NCBI GenBank assembly: GCA_963772975.1 | Contig: CAVYZH010000010.1 | Span: 186,001 to 250,000 of the forward strand | Length of the DNA stretch: 64,000 nt | Reading direction: 5' to 3' | Source of the DNA: AC-32 sp963772975 | GTDB taxonomy: Bacteria > Actinomycetota > Thermoleophilia > Gaiellales > Gaiellaceae | Shown here: positions 1 to 7,547 of the stretch, piece after piece | Layout: every line of letters begins with the position of its first letter | How positions within the stretch are numbered: the stretch's first letter is position 1 | The notes under the pieces: model-generated | Database searches by the model: none | What the model was told of the DNA's origin: nothing | Seen by the model: only the letters and a program-made list of their open reading frames with translations | Made by a program: the position numbers and the translations under genes

Positions 1-386
1 CAGCCGCAGCCGATCACGCCCAGCGTCGAAGCGCCCTCGCGAGCGAGATGCTTCGCGGCGACGCCGCTGGCCGCGCCGGTGCGCAGCTGGCCGAGCTTGT
101 CCGCCTCGATCACCGCCACGTTCTCCTGCGTCGTGGTCTCGAACAGCAGCACGACGAAGTTCGCATCTTCATGCCCGGCGGCGTAGGTCTTCAGGCCGGC
201 GAGACCGAGCTCACGGTCGACCGCCCACATCACCGCGAGGAAGCCTCCCTCCCAGCGCGTCCGCTGCCGCGGCACGTTCTCGATCTCGCCTGCAGCTAGG
301 CGCCGGAAGCAGGCCTCGACGGCCTCGACGGCGTCGGCCGGGGTCAGCAGCTCCGTGACCTCCGCTTCGGTCAGGTAGAGCGGCAC
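1..386 (-). CDS. Ornithine cyclodeaminase/mu-crystallin family protein, N-terminal part
   Basis: The gene starts with GTG at 386 and runs off the left edge, so only about 128 residues are visible. The translation reads VPLYLTEAEVTELL, then TRWEGGFLAVMW, then GQLRTGAASGVAAKHLA, and ends at GVIGCG. That is the substrate domain of the ornithine cyclodeaminase/alanine dehydrogenase/mu-crystallin family followed by the start of its NAD-binding Rossmann fold. Members deaminate or reduce amino and imino acids. It lies 26 bases downstream of the last gene of an amino-acid-type ABC importer on the same strand, which suits amino-acid catabolism. The substrate cannot be told. A TAGCCT hexamer six bases before the GTG suggests it also has its own leaderless promoter. 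Confidence 0.8.
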   Translation of the reverse strand, partial: MPLYLTEAEVTELLTPADAVEAVEACFRRLAAGEIENVPRQRTRWEGGFLAVMWAVDRELGLAGLKTYAAGHEDANFVVLLFETTTQENVAVIEADKLGQLRTGAASGVAAKHLAREGASTLGVIGCG

Positions 387-392
387 AGCGCG

Positions 393-398
393 AGGCTA
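393..398 (-). promoter_or_regulatory. Putative leaderless -10 hexamer
   Basis: TAGCCT on the minus strand lies exactly six bases before the GTG start at 386. No clear Shine-Dalgarno sequence precedes that start. Confidence 0.35.
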
Positions 399-412
399 CT
401 AGCGCCGTTCCT

Positions 413-1591
413 CTAGCTGTGCGCCCAGGTGACGAGCGCTGCACCTGCGGCGAGGACGGAACCGCCAACGGCGAGCAGCCACACCAGCGGGCCGCCGCCC
501 GAGGACGAGCTCGTCGACCCGGCGACGGCATGCGGCGCCACCGCGGTCTCGTAGACGTAGACCGTGCGGTTCCGGCCGAGCTGGTCTGGGTTCGAGAGGA
601 AGCCCTGGAACTGATCCGAGCGGACGAGCTCCATCCGCGTTTCGATCAGGCGCTCGAGCAGCGCGTCAGCCGGCTGCGGAGCCCGCGTGACGGCCGTGCT
701 CCAGGTGGCCGCGCCGCCCGGCGGCGTGAGCCCGCGCACGACGGCGTCGGGCCGCGCCTCGAGGCTGAGCTTCGGCTCGCCGCCGCCGGTGACCTCGATT
801 CGGCGCGTGAGCGGCTGCCGATCGCCGAGCACGAACGAGAAACGAACAGTGCGCCCGTCCAGCGTGCCGCCGCCGACGGCCGAGGGCTCCGACGGAAAAT
901 GCAACCGGCCCTCGACACGCAGCGGCGCCGAGATCCGCGCCTGCCGGGGACGCTGCGAGATCGCCCCGCTGATCGTGACGTAGGCGGGCCGCAGGCGTCG
1001 ATGCGCCAGCGAGTCCTGCCGCGTGCGGTCGAGCAGCACGGCCAGCTCCTTCGGCAAGCCGGTGCCCTGGAACACGACCTCGGAGGTGGTCGTCGCGTTG
1101 GTCACCGCCAGCTCGTAGCGGTCGCCCTGGCGGCTCGACTCGAGGCGCAGCGGCAGGTACGGACGCACCGGCCCCGGGTGCAGCTTGGCGTCCGAGACGA
1201 GCAGCCTCCGCTTCGACGAGAACCCCGACCAGAGGATCTGCCCGCGCCGCTGCCCGGGCTGGGACTCGGAGCCCGGCCCCGTGCGCACGTCGAGCACCGG
1301 CGCACTGACGACGATCAGGTAGTCGCCGGTGCCCGTCAGCTGCAGCCGCTCCAGGGCCCGCACCGAGACGACGCGGCCGCGCTCGTCGACCCCGCTGCGC
1401 ACTCGCTGGTCGGTGCTCGAGTGGATCTTGGATGTCAGCGTCGCCCAGGGCGGAGCGCCACCGGTGACGAGCGGCGGGCTCGGCGTCGGGTAGGGCGTCG
1501 GGCCGGGCAGGAGCACCTGCTGGACGTCGGCGAGCGCTGCGGCCGGCGCCAGCAGCGCCGCGAAGGCGGCCGCCGGCAGCAGACGCCTCAT
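413..1591 (-). CDS. Secreted/anchored protein of unknown function
   Basis: A 392-residue protein I do not recognise. It begins with a signal peptide (MRRLLPAAAFAALLAPAAALA), continues with a proline-rich stretch and a long beta-rich middle, and ends with a serine/glycine linker and one hydrophobic helix of about 20 residues (near 365-388) before a short tail. The expected topology is exported and anchored in the membrane by its C-terminus. Its ATG overlaps the stop of the solute-binding protein gene by four bases (1588-1591), so it is translated with the importer and may be an accessory surface protein for it. No catalytic motif is visible. Confidence 0.7.
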   Translation of the reverse strand: MRRLLPAAAFAALLAPAAALADVQQVLLPGPTPYPTPSPPLVTGGAPPWATLTSKIHSSTDQRVRSGVDERGRVVSVRALERLQLTGTGDYLIVVSAPVLDVRTGPGSESQPGQRRGQILWSGFSSKRRLLVSDAKLHPGPVRPYLPLRLESSRQGDRYELAVTNATTTSEVVFQGTGLPKELAVLLDRTRQDSLAHRRLRPAYVTISGAISQRPRQARISAPLRVEGRLHFPSEPSAVGGGTLDGRTVRFSFVLGDRQPLTRRIEVTGGGEPKLSLEARPDAVVRGLTPPGGAATWSTAVTRAPQPADALLERLIETRMELVRSDQFQGFLSNPDQLGRNRTVYVYETAVAPHAVAGSTSSSSGGGPLVWLLAVGGSVLAAGAALVTWAHS

Positions 1592-2823
1592 TGCGAGCGG
1601 GTCTGCGGGATCAGCGGCAGCGTCGCCGAGAGCGGATCGTCCTGGACGGGCTGGTAGGTCATGTCGTGGAAGCGGGCAAAGTAGACGTCGTCGTCCACGA
1701 CGCCCTCGTGGTTGTGCTCGTTGAAGCCGCGCTCGTCGCCGTTCGCGCCCTGCGTCGTGACCTGGTCGAGCGCGGCGGTGATCTTGCCCGGCTCGATCGA
1801 GTCGGCGTGCGAAATCGCGGCCAGCAGCACGTGCACGAAGTCATACGAGTACATCGCGAACTCCGGCGGCTGCACAACCGCCTGGCCCTCGGAGTTCTTC
1901 ACGCCGACCGGGTCGGCGCCGTAGGTCGCCTCGTACTGCGACTGGAAGTTGACAAACGGGCCCGTGCCGACCTCGGCCGTGAGCCGACCGCCGGCGAAGG
2001 TGAGCCCGTCGACCCATTCCGGATGGTCGGCGAGCTGCTGGCGGATGAACGGGTCGGAGCCGGTCGGCGGCGTGTAGACCGGAACCCGCCAGCCGATGCT
2101 GCGGCTGGCCGAGAGCGCCGAGGCGATCGTCGGCGGCTGCCCCCAGACGAGCAGCGCGGTCGCTCCCGAGCGGCGCGCGCGCAGGATCTGCGGCGTCAGG
2201 TCGGTCTGGCCCGCGGGCAGCGTCAGCTTCAGCGCGACCGCCTCCGGGTTGCTCGCGAAGGCACGCCCGATGTCGGCCGCGCCCTCGCGCCCGTAGCCGC
2301 TGTCGTCCGAGAGCAGCGCGACCTTCAGCTTCTTCGGGATCAGGTACTCGGCGTAGCGGAAGGCGATCCCGTGGTTGGTCGGCGCGATCCGGAAGACGTT
2401 CGGCCGGGCCTCTGCGTCGACGAGACCGGTGCCGCCGTCGTGGGTGATTGAGATCGAGACGCCGTCGCGCTTCGCCAGCTGCCAGGTCGCGTCCACGCCG
2501 GTGCCGTCGGTGACGATCGCGACCGCGCCCGCGTCGATCGCGCGCCTCGCGTCCTCGACGGCGGTGCGGGCGGAGAGGTGGTTGTCGTACAGCTTGACCT
2601 TGATCAGGTAGCTCTTCGAGCCCACGCGGACGCCGCCGCCGCCGTTCAGATTCGAGGTCGCGAGCTCGACGCCCTGGCGGATCGTCTGCGCCACGTACGG
2701 GCTGCCGGTGACCGGGACGTCGACCGCGATCACGAGCCGGCCGGCCTCGTCACTCGACGATCCCTTGCCACAGCCCGCGGCGAGCAGCGCGAGAGCGGCG
2801 AGAAGGAGCGCGAGTCGCCGCAC
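1588..2823 (-). CDS. Branched-chain-type ABC transporter substrate-binding lipoprotein
   Basis: A 411-residue periplasmic-binding-fold protein of the LivK/LivJ type (type 1 ligand-binding domain). The GTG at 2823 is chosen because it opens directly into a lipoprotein signal, VRRLALLLAALALLAAGCGK, whose lipobox LAAGC supplies the lipidated cysteine. The mature part starts AGRLVIAVDVPVTGSPYVAQ and keeps the family pattern of repeated alpha/beta units (for example KVALLSDDSGYGREGA and ATALLVWGQPPTIASAL). It lies ten bases after the fused permease-ATPase gene in the same operon, and should present amino acids or a related ligand to that permease. The ligand is not predictable from the sequence. 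Confidence 0.85.
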   Translation of the reverse strand: MRRLALLLAALALLAAGCGKGSSSDEAGRLVIAVDVPVTGSPYVAQTIRQGVELATSNLNGGGGVRVGSKSYLIKVKLYDNHLSARTAVEDARRAIDAGAVAIVTDGTGVDATWQLAKRDGVSISITHDGGTGLVDAEARPNVFRIAPTNHGIAFRYAEYLIPKKLKVALLSDDSGYGREGAADIGRAFASNPEAVALKLTLPAGQTDLTPQILRARRSGATALLVWGQPPTIASALSASRSIGWRVPVYTPPTGSDPFIRQQLADHPEWVDGLTFAGGRLTAEVGTGPFVNFQSQYEATYGADPVGVKNSEGQAVVQPPEFAMYSYDFVHVLLAAISHADSIEPGKITAALDQVTTQGANGDERGFNEHNHEGVVDDDVYFARFHDMTYQPVQDDPLSATLPLIPQTRSQ

Positions 2824-2833
2824 GGCGCGGAGC

Positions 2834-4660
2834 CTACAGCCGCGCGGTTCCGAGGTACGCCTGCTGCACGACCCCGCTGGAGGCGACCTCGGCGGCCGAG
2901 CCCTCGGCGAGCACGGTGCCAGCGCCGAGCACGAGCACCCGGTCGGCGACCCGGCGCACGAGGCGCATGTTGTGCTCCACCACCAGCACCGCGACGCCGC
3001 GCTCGCGGATTCGGTCGATCGCGTCCGCGACCAGGCCAAGCTCCTCCGGCCCGGCGCCGGCTGCGACTTCGTCCACCAGCAGCACCTGAGGCTCGGTGGC
3101 GAGCGCGGCGGCGAGCGCGACCAAGCGCTGCTGCGAGTTCGTCAGCTCGGTAGTCGGCACGTCAGCGGCGCCGGCGAGGCCGACGACCGCCAGCGCCTCG
3201 AGCGCCGCGGTCTTGGACGCCTCTTGCTCACGCCGCGCGTTCGGCGTGGCGAGCGCGCTGCGGACGAGGCCGCCGTAACGCCGGCACACCGCTCGGCCCA
3301 CCAGCACGTCCTCGAGCGCCGTCAGCTCGCGGAAGGCGGCCGTCGCCTGCAGCGTCCGGGCGATCCCGAGCCGGACCCGCTCGGCGGTCGGCGCGAGCGT
3401 CACCTCGACACCGTCCATCTCGATCGCGCCCGCATCGGCGGGCTCGGCGCCGGAGATCAGGCGCAGCGCCGTCGTCTTGCCGGAACCGTTGGGTCCGATC
3501 AGGGCGGCGGTCTCGCCACGGCGGAGCTCGAGCGAGAAGTCGTCGACCGCGATCACGCCGCCGTAGGCCTTCCGCAGCCCGGTCGCGCGCAGGACGGGCT
3601 CGTTCGGCCCGGGCTCGCTCGGCGGCGGCCTCGCCGGCCGGCGCTGCGGCGGCGTCTCGGGGCGCAGCCGGCGCAGCGCCCAAGGCAGCACGCCCTGCCC
3701 GCCGAAGGCGAGCACGAACACGAGCAGCAGGGCCGCCACCGCCGTGTCGAAGCGCTCGAAGGGAAGCTGCAGCGCCCGCGCGAGCGGTCCCGCGGCCAGT
3801 TCGATCAGCCCGAGCACGATCACGCCGACGGCCGGCCCCAGTGTTGCGGCGGCTCCGCCGAGCAGCACCGCCACGAGCAGCTTGAAGGAGAGGAACGGGT
3901 CGTAGCTGACCGGGTCGGCGACTGCCTGCAGCTGCACCGAGAGCCCGCCGGCAAGGCCCGCGACTGCAGCCGTGGCCGAGAACGCTCCCAACCGTCGCCA
4001 TGCGAGCCGCACGCCGAGTGAGGTGGCCAGTGCGGGCGCCTGGCGCAGGGCGGAGAGCTCGAGCCCCGGCGCGCCACGCCGTACGGCCGCGACCGCGAGC
4101 GCCGTCAGCGCGGTCAGCGCGAGCGCCACCTCGAAGTGCACGGTCGGCGTCGCGTCGAGCCCGAGCAGCGAGCGCGGCGGCAGGATCAGTCCCTGCGAGC
4201 CGCCCGAGACCGACGGGAAGGCGAGCAGGAAGAGCCAGACCAACCACGCGAGCAGCCACGTGCTGACGGCGACGAACGCGCGGCGCAGCCGCACGACCCC
4301 GCCGCTGATCACCCCGGCGACCAGCGCCGCCGCCGTGCCCGCGAGCACCGCCGGCTCGAGTGGCCAGCCCGAGCGCGCGACCAGCAACGCCGAAGTGAAG
4401 GCGCCGATCGCCATGAACGCGCCCGTGCCGAGCGACGGCAAGCCGGCCGACCCGACCGTCAGCCCGAGCGCGGTCGCCGCGAGCGCGAGGTAGGCGGTGT
4501 CGGCCAGCGCGTCGACGCGCACGCCCGGAAGCGAGAGAAACGGGATCGCAGCGGCGATCGCCAGCGCCACGAGCGCGAGCCAGGCCGGCGTTCGCCAGCG
4601 CTCGCGAGCCTCACCGGCGGCGCGGCGCAGCTCGACCGCAGTCTGCTCGAGCACGCTCAC
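2834..4660 (-). CDS. Fused LivM-type permease and LivG-type ATPase
   Basis: A 608-residue fusion. Residues 1 to about 330 form a LivM-type inner-membrane permease with eight or more hydrophobic segments, and residues about 350-608 form an ABC ATPase. The ATPase has a Walker A GPNGSGKTT and an H-loop VLVVEHNM. The signature region reads TNSQQR where this family normally has LSYGQQR or similar, and Walker B reads VLLVDEVAAG with valine in place of the usual proline. The GTG start at 4660 overlaps the livH stop by four bases. Permease-ATPase fusions of this class exist, but no LivF-type second ATPase is visible in this operon. The relaxed signature leaves the ATPase activity uncertain. Confidence 0.85.
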   Translation of the reverse strand: MSVLEQTAVELRRAAGEARERWRTPAWLALVALAIAAAIPFLSLPGVRVDALADTAYLALAATALGLTVGSAGLPSLGTGAFMAIGAFTSALLVARSGWPLEPAVLAGTAAALVAGVISGGVVRLRRAFVAVSTWLLAWLVWLFLLAFPSVSGGSQGLILPPRSLLGLDATPTVHFEVALALTALTALAVAAVRRGAPGLELSALRQAPALATSLGVRLAWRRLGAFSATAAVAGLAGGLSVQLQAVADPVSYDPFLSFKLLVAVLLGGAAATLGPAVGVIVLGLIELAAGPLARALQLPFERFDTAVAALLLVFVLAFGGQGVLPWALRRLRPETPPQRRPARPPPSEPGPNEPVLRATGLRKAYGGVIAVDDFSLELRRGETAALIGPNGSGKTTALRLISGAEPADAGAIEMDGVEVTLAPTAERVRLGIARTLQATAAFRELTALEDVLVGRAVCRRYGGLVRSALATPNARREQEASKTAALEALAVVGLAGAADVPTTELTNSQQRLVALAAALATEPQVLLVDEVAAGAGPEELGLVADAIDRIRERGVAVLVVEHNMRLVRRVADRVLVLGAGTVLAEGSAAEVASSGVVQQAYLGTARL

Positions 4661-5589
4661 TCCCGTTCCTCGAGCGCCTCGGGCGAGGGCCGCACCGAGA
4701 TCAACAAGAGCACGAAGGCGAGCGGCAGCACCTCGCGGTAGGACGGCCCGAGCTGCCAGCCGCCCAGGTGGACGTTGGCGATCGCCGACTCGACCACGCC
4801 GAGCACGAGCCCGGCCGCGAACGCCCAGAGCGGTGGCCCGAAGCGCACCGCCAGCGCGGCCACGAGGCCCTTCAGCCCGAGCAGCGTGCCTGTGTTCGCG
4901 TTGACAGCCTCGCCGGGAGCCGCGGCCACCGCGGCGAGCATCGCGATCGCCCCCACCAGCGCGAAGGCGAGCGTGACGAGCAGCTCGACCGGTACGCCGA
5001 CGACACGCGCGCCCTCACGGTCGTCCGCGACCGCTCGCAGCGCGCGTCCATAGCGCGTGCGCTCGAGGAACCAGGCCGAGCCGAGCGCGAGCGCGATCGC
5101 CAGGCCGGCGACGAAGAACGCGCGCGCCTGCACCTGTGCACCGCCGAGGTGGATGTATCCGGCCGTGCCGACGCGGTGGAAGGGCAACGGGTCCGGGAAG
5201 ACGTAGCTCGAGCGCTGGAAGGTCGTGCCGATCACGGCGCGGATCGCGAAGGCGACGGCGACGGTCCCGGCGACCCAGCCGATCGTCGAGCCACGACTCA
5301 GGTACGGCTGGACGAGCCCGATGTAGGTCCCTGCTCCGGCGAGCACACAGACGGCGAGCCCGACCACGATCGCGAGCAGGAAGCGCGGCTCGTGCGCGCC
5401 CGACTGGCTCACCGGCGCGGTGCCGGCCAGCACGAGCAGCGTGGCGAAGATCCCGAGCCCGACCAGGTCGCCGAAGGCGAAGTGGATAATCCCGGTCAGC
5501 CGGTAGATCAACGAGTACCCGGCTGCGAACAGCCCGTAGACCCCACCCGCGGCGAGCCCGGAGACGATGACCTGCAGCGCGATCGTCAC
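4657..5589 (-). CDS. livH: Branched-chain amino acid ABC transporter permease LivH
   Basis: A 310-residue inner-membrane permease. The N-terminus ITIALQVIVSGLAAGGVYGL followed by AAGYSLIYRLTGIIHFAFGD is typical of LivH, which forms the translocation pore with LivM. Eight or more hydrophobic segments are visible. It is the first gene of a minus-strand operon (livH, livM-livG fusion, binding protein, secreted unknown, ornithine cyclodeaminase-like). The GTG start at 5589 faces the plus-strand cyclic-nucleotide-binding gene across an 86-base divergent intergenic region that must hold both promoters. The family carries branched-chain or other hydrophobic amino acids, amides or urea; which one is not decided by sequence. 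Confidence 0.88.
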   Translation of the reverse strand: MTIALQVIVSGLAAGGVYGLFAAGYSLIYRLTGIIHFAFGDLVGLGIFATLLVLAGTAPVSQSGAHEPRFLLAIVVGLAVCVLAGAGTYIGLVQPYLSRGSTIGWVAGTVAVAFAIRAVIGTTFQRSSYVFPDPLPFHRVGTAGYIHLGGAQVQARAFFVAGLAIALALGSAWFLERTRYGRALRAVADDREGARVVGVPVELLVTLAFALVGAIAMLAAVAAAPGEAVNANTGTLLGLKGLVAALAVRFGPPLWAFAAGLVLGVVESAIANVHLGGWQLGPSYREVLPLAFVLLLISVRPSPEALEERE

Positions 5590-5663
5590 GGGCGGAAGCT
5601 TCTATCAAGGAGGAGGCAGCCCGGGCTGTCACCCGCGCTCGACGCAGACTCAGCGCGCGCGGC

Positions 5664-5669
5664 TACCCT
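5664..5669 (+). promoter_or_regulatory. Putative leaderless -10 hexamer
   Basis: TACCCT ends six bases before the GTG start at 5676, with no Shine-Dalgarno sequence between them. Confidence 0.35.
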
Positions 5670-5675
5670 CGGGCG

Positions 5676-6272
5676 GTGGCAGTCCCCCCCATCCCATCGA
5701 TTTCCGCTTCGCAGCTGGCGACGCTCGCGGCGCTGGGGGAGGAGCGAACGGCAGGCGTCGGGGACGTGCTCTACCGAGTGGGAGATGCCACGTATCCGTT
5801 CATCGCCATCCAGGAAGGGGAGGTGGCGATCCTCGATGCGGCCGGCAACGAGATCGTCCGGCATGGCGCACGGAGCTTCCTCGGCGAGCTGAACCTCCTG
5901 TCGGGGCAGACCGTCTTCGTGACCGCGCTCGTGACAAAGCCGTTGCGTTACATCGCGGTCGAGCGCGACGCGTTGCGCGACGTGCTGTTCGACGACGGGC
6001 CGCTCAGCGACCTCATCCTCTCGACGTTCATCGCGCGGCGCGAGGCGCTCCAGACCGTCCAGGGCCTCGGCCTCGAGATCGTCGGGCCCCGCTCGTCCGA
6101 CGCGACGATGGCGATGCTGGACTTCATCCGTGCCAACCGGCTCCCGTTCAACTGGCAGGACACTCAGACACCGGCCGGGGCGGAGCCGCCACTCGTTCGG
6201 CTCCCGGGCGGCATCGAGCTCCAGCGATCCGTCACGAGGCGAGCTGCTCCGCGCGCTCGGCGTGGGCCGTGA
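5676..6272 (+). CDS. Cyclic-nucleotide-binding domain, N-terminal part of a split flavoprotein
   Basis: This frame encodes 198 residues. About 20-130 form a CRP-like cyclic-nucleotide-binding domain (GDVLYRVGDATYPFIAIQEG, then HGARSFLGELNLLSGQ, where the GEL motif belongs to the phosphate-binding cassette). Residues about 140-175 are the linker SSDATMAMLDFIRANRLPFN that in actinobacterial relatives leads straight into a thioredoxin-reductase-like domain. After LQR near 6226 this frame turns into an arginine-rich tail and stops. Skipping one base there restores PSRGELLRALGVG and joins the flavoprotein in the next frame. The protein is therefore probably the front half of a cNMP-binding FAD oxidoreductase of about 515 residues, split by one extra base. 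Confidence 0.75.
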   Translation: MAVPPIPSISASQLATLAALGEERTAGVGDVLYRVGDATYPFIAIQEGEVAILDAAGNEIVRHGARSFLGELNLLSGQTVFVTALVTKPLRYIAVERDALRDVLFDDGPLSDLILSTFIARREALQTVQGLGLEIVGPRSSDATMAMLDFIRANRLPFNWQDTQTPAGAEPPLVRLPGGIELQRSVTRRAAPRARRGP

Positions 6273-7233
6273 GCTGGCGCCACGTGAGGAGGTCGACCTG
6301 CTCGTCGTCGGCGCCGGCCCGGCCGGACTGACCGCCGCGGTCTACGGCGCCTCCGAGGGCCTCGACACGCTGATCGTCGAGAGCACCGCACTGGGCGGCC
6401 AGGCCGGGTCGTCGCGACGGATCGAGAACTACCTGGGCTTTCCGGCGGGCATCAGCGGCACGGAGCTCACGAGTCGCGCCGTCACCCAGGCGCGCAAGTT
6501 CGGCGCACGACCCGCGACCCCGTTTCGCGCGGTGGCGCTCGAGGCCGGCAACGGTCGGCACATCGTCCGCCTGGAAGAGGACCACGAGATCGCAGCCCGC
6601 GCCGTGGTGCTGGCGACCGGAGCCGCGTACCGGCGACTCCCGCTGGACGAGCTGCACGAGTACGAGGGCGTGAGCGCGTTCTATGCGGCCGGCCCACCCG
6701 AGGCGCAGCAGTGCGGCGCCTCGCGCGTAGCGGTCGTGGGCGGCGGCAACTCCGCCGGTCAAGCCGCCGTCTGGCTCGCCCGCGGCGGAGCGCTGGTGAC
6801 GCTGCTCCACCGCCGGGCCGATCTGGCCGAGACGATGTCCGACTACCTGATCCACGAGCTCGACCGCTTCGGCGTCGCCGTCCGCGACCGGAGCGAGATC
6901 GCAGCGCTCCACGGAGTCAACGGGCAACTCGATGCCGTCACGTTGAAGAGCGGTGAGCAGCTGCCGTTCTCGGCCGTCTTCTTCTTCCTCGGCGCTGCGC
7001 CGTGCACGGAATGGCTCGACGACGCCGTCGCACGCGATCCCGACGGGTTCGTGCTCACCGGCGAGGCCGCCGGCGCCGACAACCTGCTCGAGACGAGCGT
7101 GCCCGGCATCTTCGCCGCCGGCGACGTCCGCTCCGGCTCCAGCAAGCGTTGCGCCGCGGCGGTGGGCGAAGGGTCGATGGCCGTGCAGTTCGTCCACCAA
7201 CACCTTGCGCGCCCGACAGCTCAGGTCGAATGA
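6262..7233 (+). CDS. Thioredoxin-reductase-like FAD-dependent oxidoreductase domain
   Basis: The flavoprotein half of the split gene. It shows the FAD-binding VVGAGPAGLTAAVYGASEG, the pattern SRRIENYLGFPAGISGTEL, the NAD(P)H-binding VAVVGGGNSAGQAAVWLARG, and the second FAD motif GIFAAGDVRSGSSKR. The redox CxxC of true thioredoxin reductases is absent; a single Cys occurs in EAQQCGAS. That is usual for this cNMP-linked subfamily, whose electron acceptor is not established. The upstream frame is open from 6130, but homology begins near 6230. If translated on its own, GTG at 6262, which overlaps the stop of the upstream frame, is a plausible start. The end overlaps the zinc-finger gene as ATGA. 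Confidence 0.75.
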   Translation: MGRELAPREEVDLLVVGAGPAGLTAAVYGASEGLDTLIVESTALGGQAGSSRRIENYLGFPAGISGTELTSRAVTQARKFGARPATPFRAVALEAGNGRHIVRLEEDHEIAARAVVLATGAAYRRLPLDELHEYEGVSAFYAAGPPEAQQCGASRVAVVGGGNSAGQAAVWLARGGALVTLLHRRADLAETMSDYLIHELDRFGVAVRDRSEIAALHGVNGQLDAVTLKSGEQLPFSAVFFFLGAAPCTEWLDDAVARDPDGFVLTGEAAGADNLLETSVPGIFAAGDVRSGSSKRCAAAVGEGSMAVQFVHQHLARPTAQVE

Positions 7234-7547
7234 GCGCGGTCTGCACCCACCTCGACCAGGTCACTGTCAGCGAACTCCCTGCGTCGGTCGACGGCTGCGA
7301 GGAGTGTCTGCGCGAAGGCACCAAGTGGCTGCACCTCCGGATCTGCCTGAGCTGCGGTCACGTCGGCTGCTGCGACGACTCGCCCGAACGCCACGCGACC
7401 GCGCACTACCACTCGACTTCGCACCCGATCATTCGCTCGCTCGAGTCCGGCGAGGAATGGAGCTGGTGCTACATCGACGAGGTCGGCTTCATCATCGACG
7501 GCGTTCGCGGGACAACGCGCATCCCGCCCTCGCCGCTGCTGTCGTGA
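7230..7547 (+). CDS. UBP-type zinc finger protein
   Basis: A 105-residue protein that is a single UBP-type zinc finger (the ZnF-UBP fold that binds ubiquitin C-termini in eukaryotes). The metal-binding pattern is visible: CTHLD near the start, CEEC, then LRICLSCGHVGCCDDSPERH, then H residues in TAHYHSTSHP. The ATG at 7230 overlaps the flavoprotein stop and the gene's own stop overlaps the egtB start (GTGA), so it is translationally coupled on both sides. Bacteria have no ubiquitin in the usual sense. The finger probably binds another C-terminus or acts as a redox- or metal-responsive partner of the neighbouring flavoprotein; that role is inference. Confidence 0.82.
   Translation: MSAVCTHLDQVTVSELPASVDGCEECLREGTKWLHLRICLSCGHVGCCDDSPERHATAHYHSTSHPIIRSLESGEEWSWCYIDEVGFIIDGVRGTTRIPPSPLLS

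Noticed and set aside
413..1657. A plus-strand frame covering the secreted unknown gene
   Set aside because: Arg/Gly/Ala-rich text with no motif; it is the antisense of the minus-strand gene, which has a signal peptide and a membrane helix.
1588..3039. A longer start for the binding protein
   Set aside because: The extra 72 residues overlap the permease-ATPase gene and lack a signal peptide. The lipoprotein signal begins exactly at 2823.
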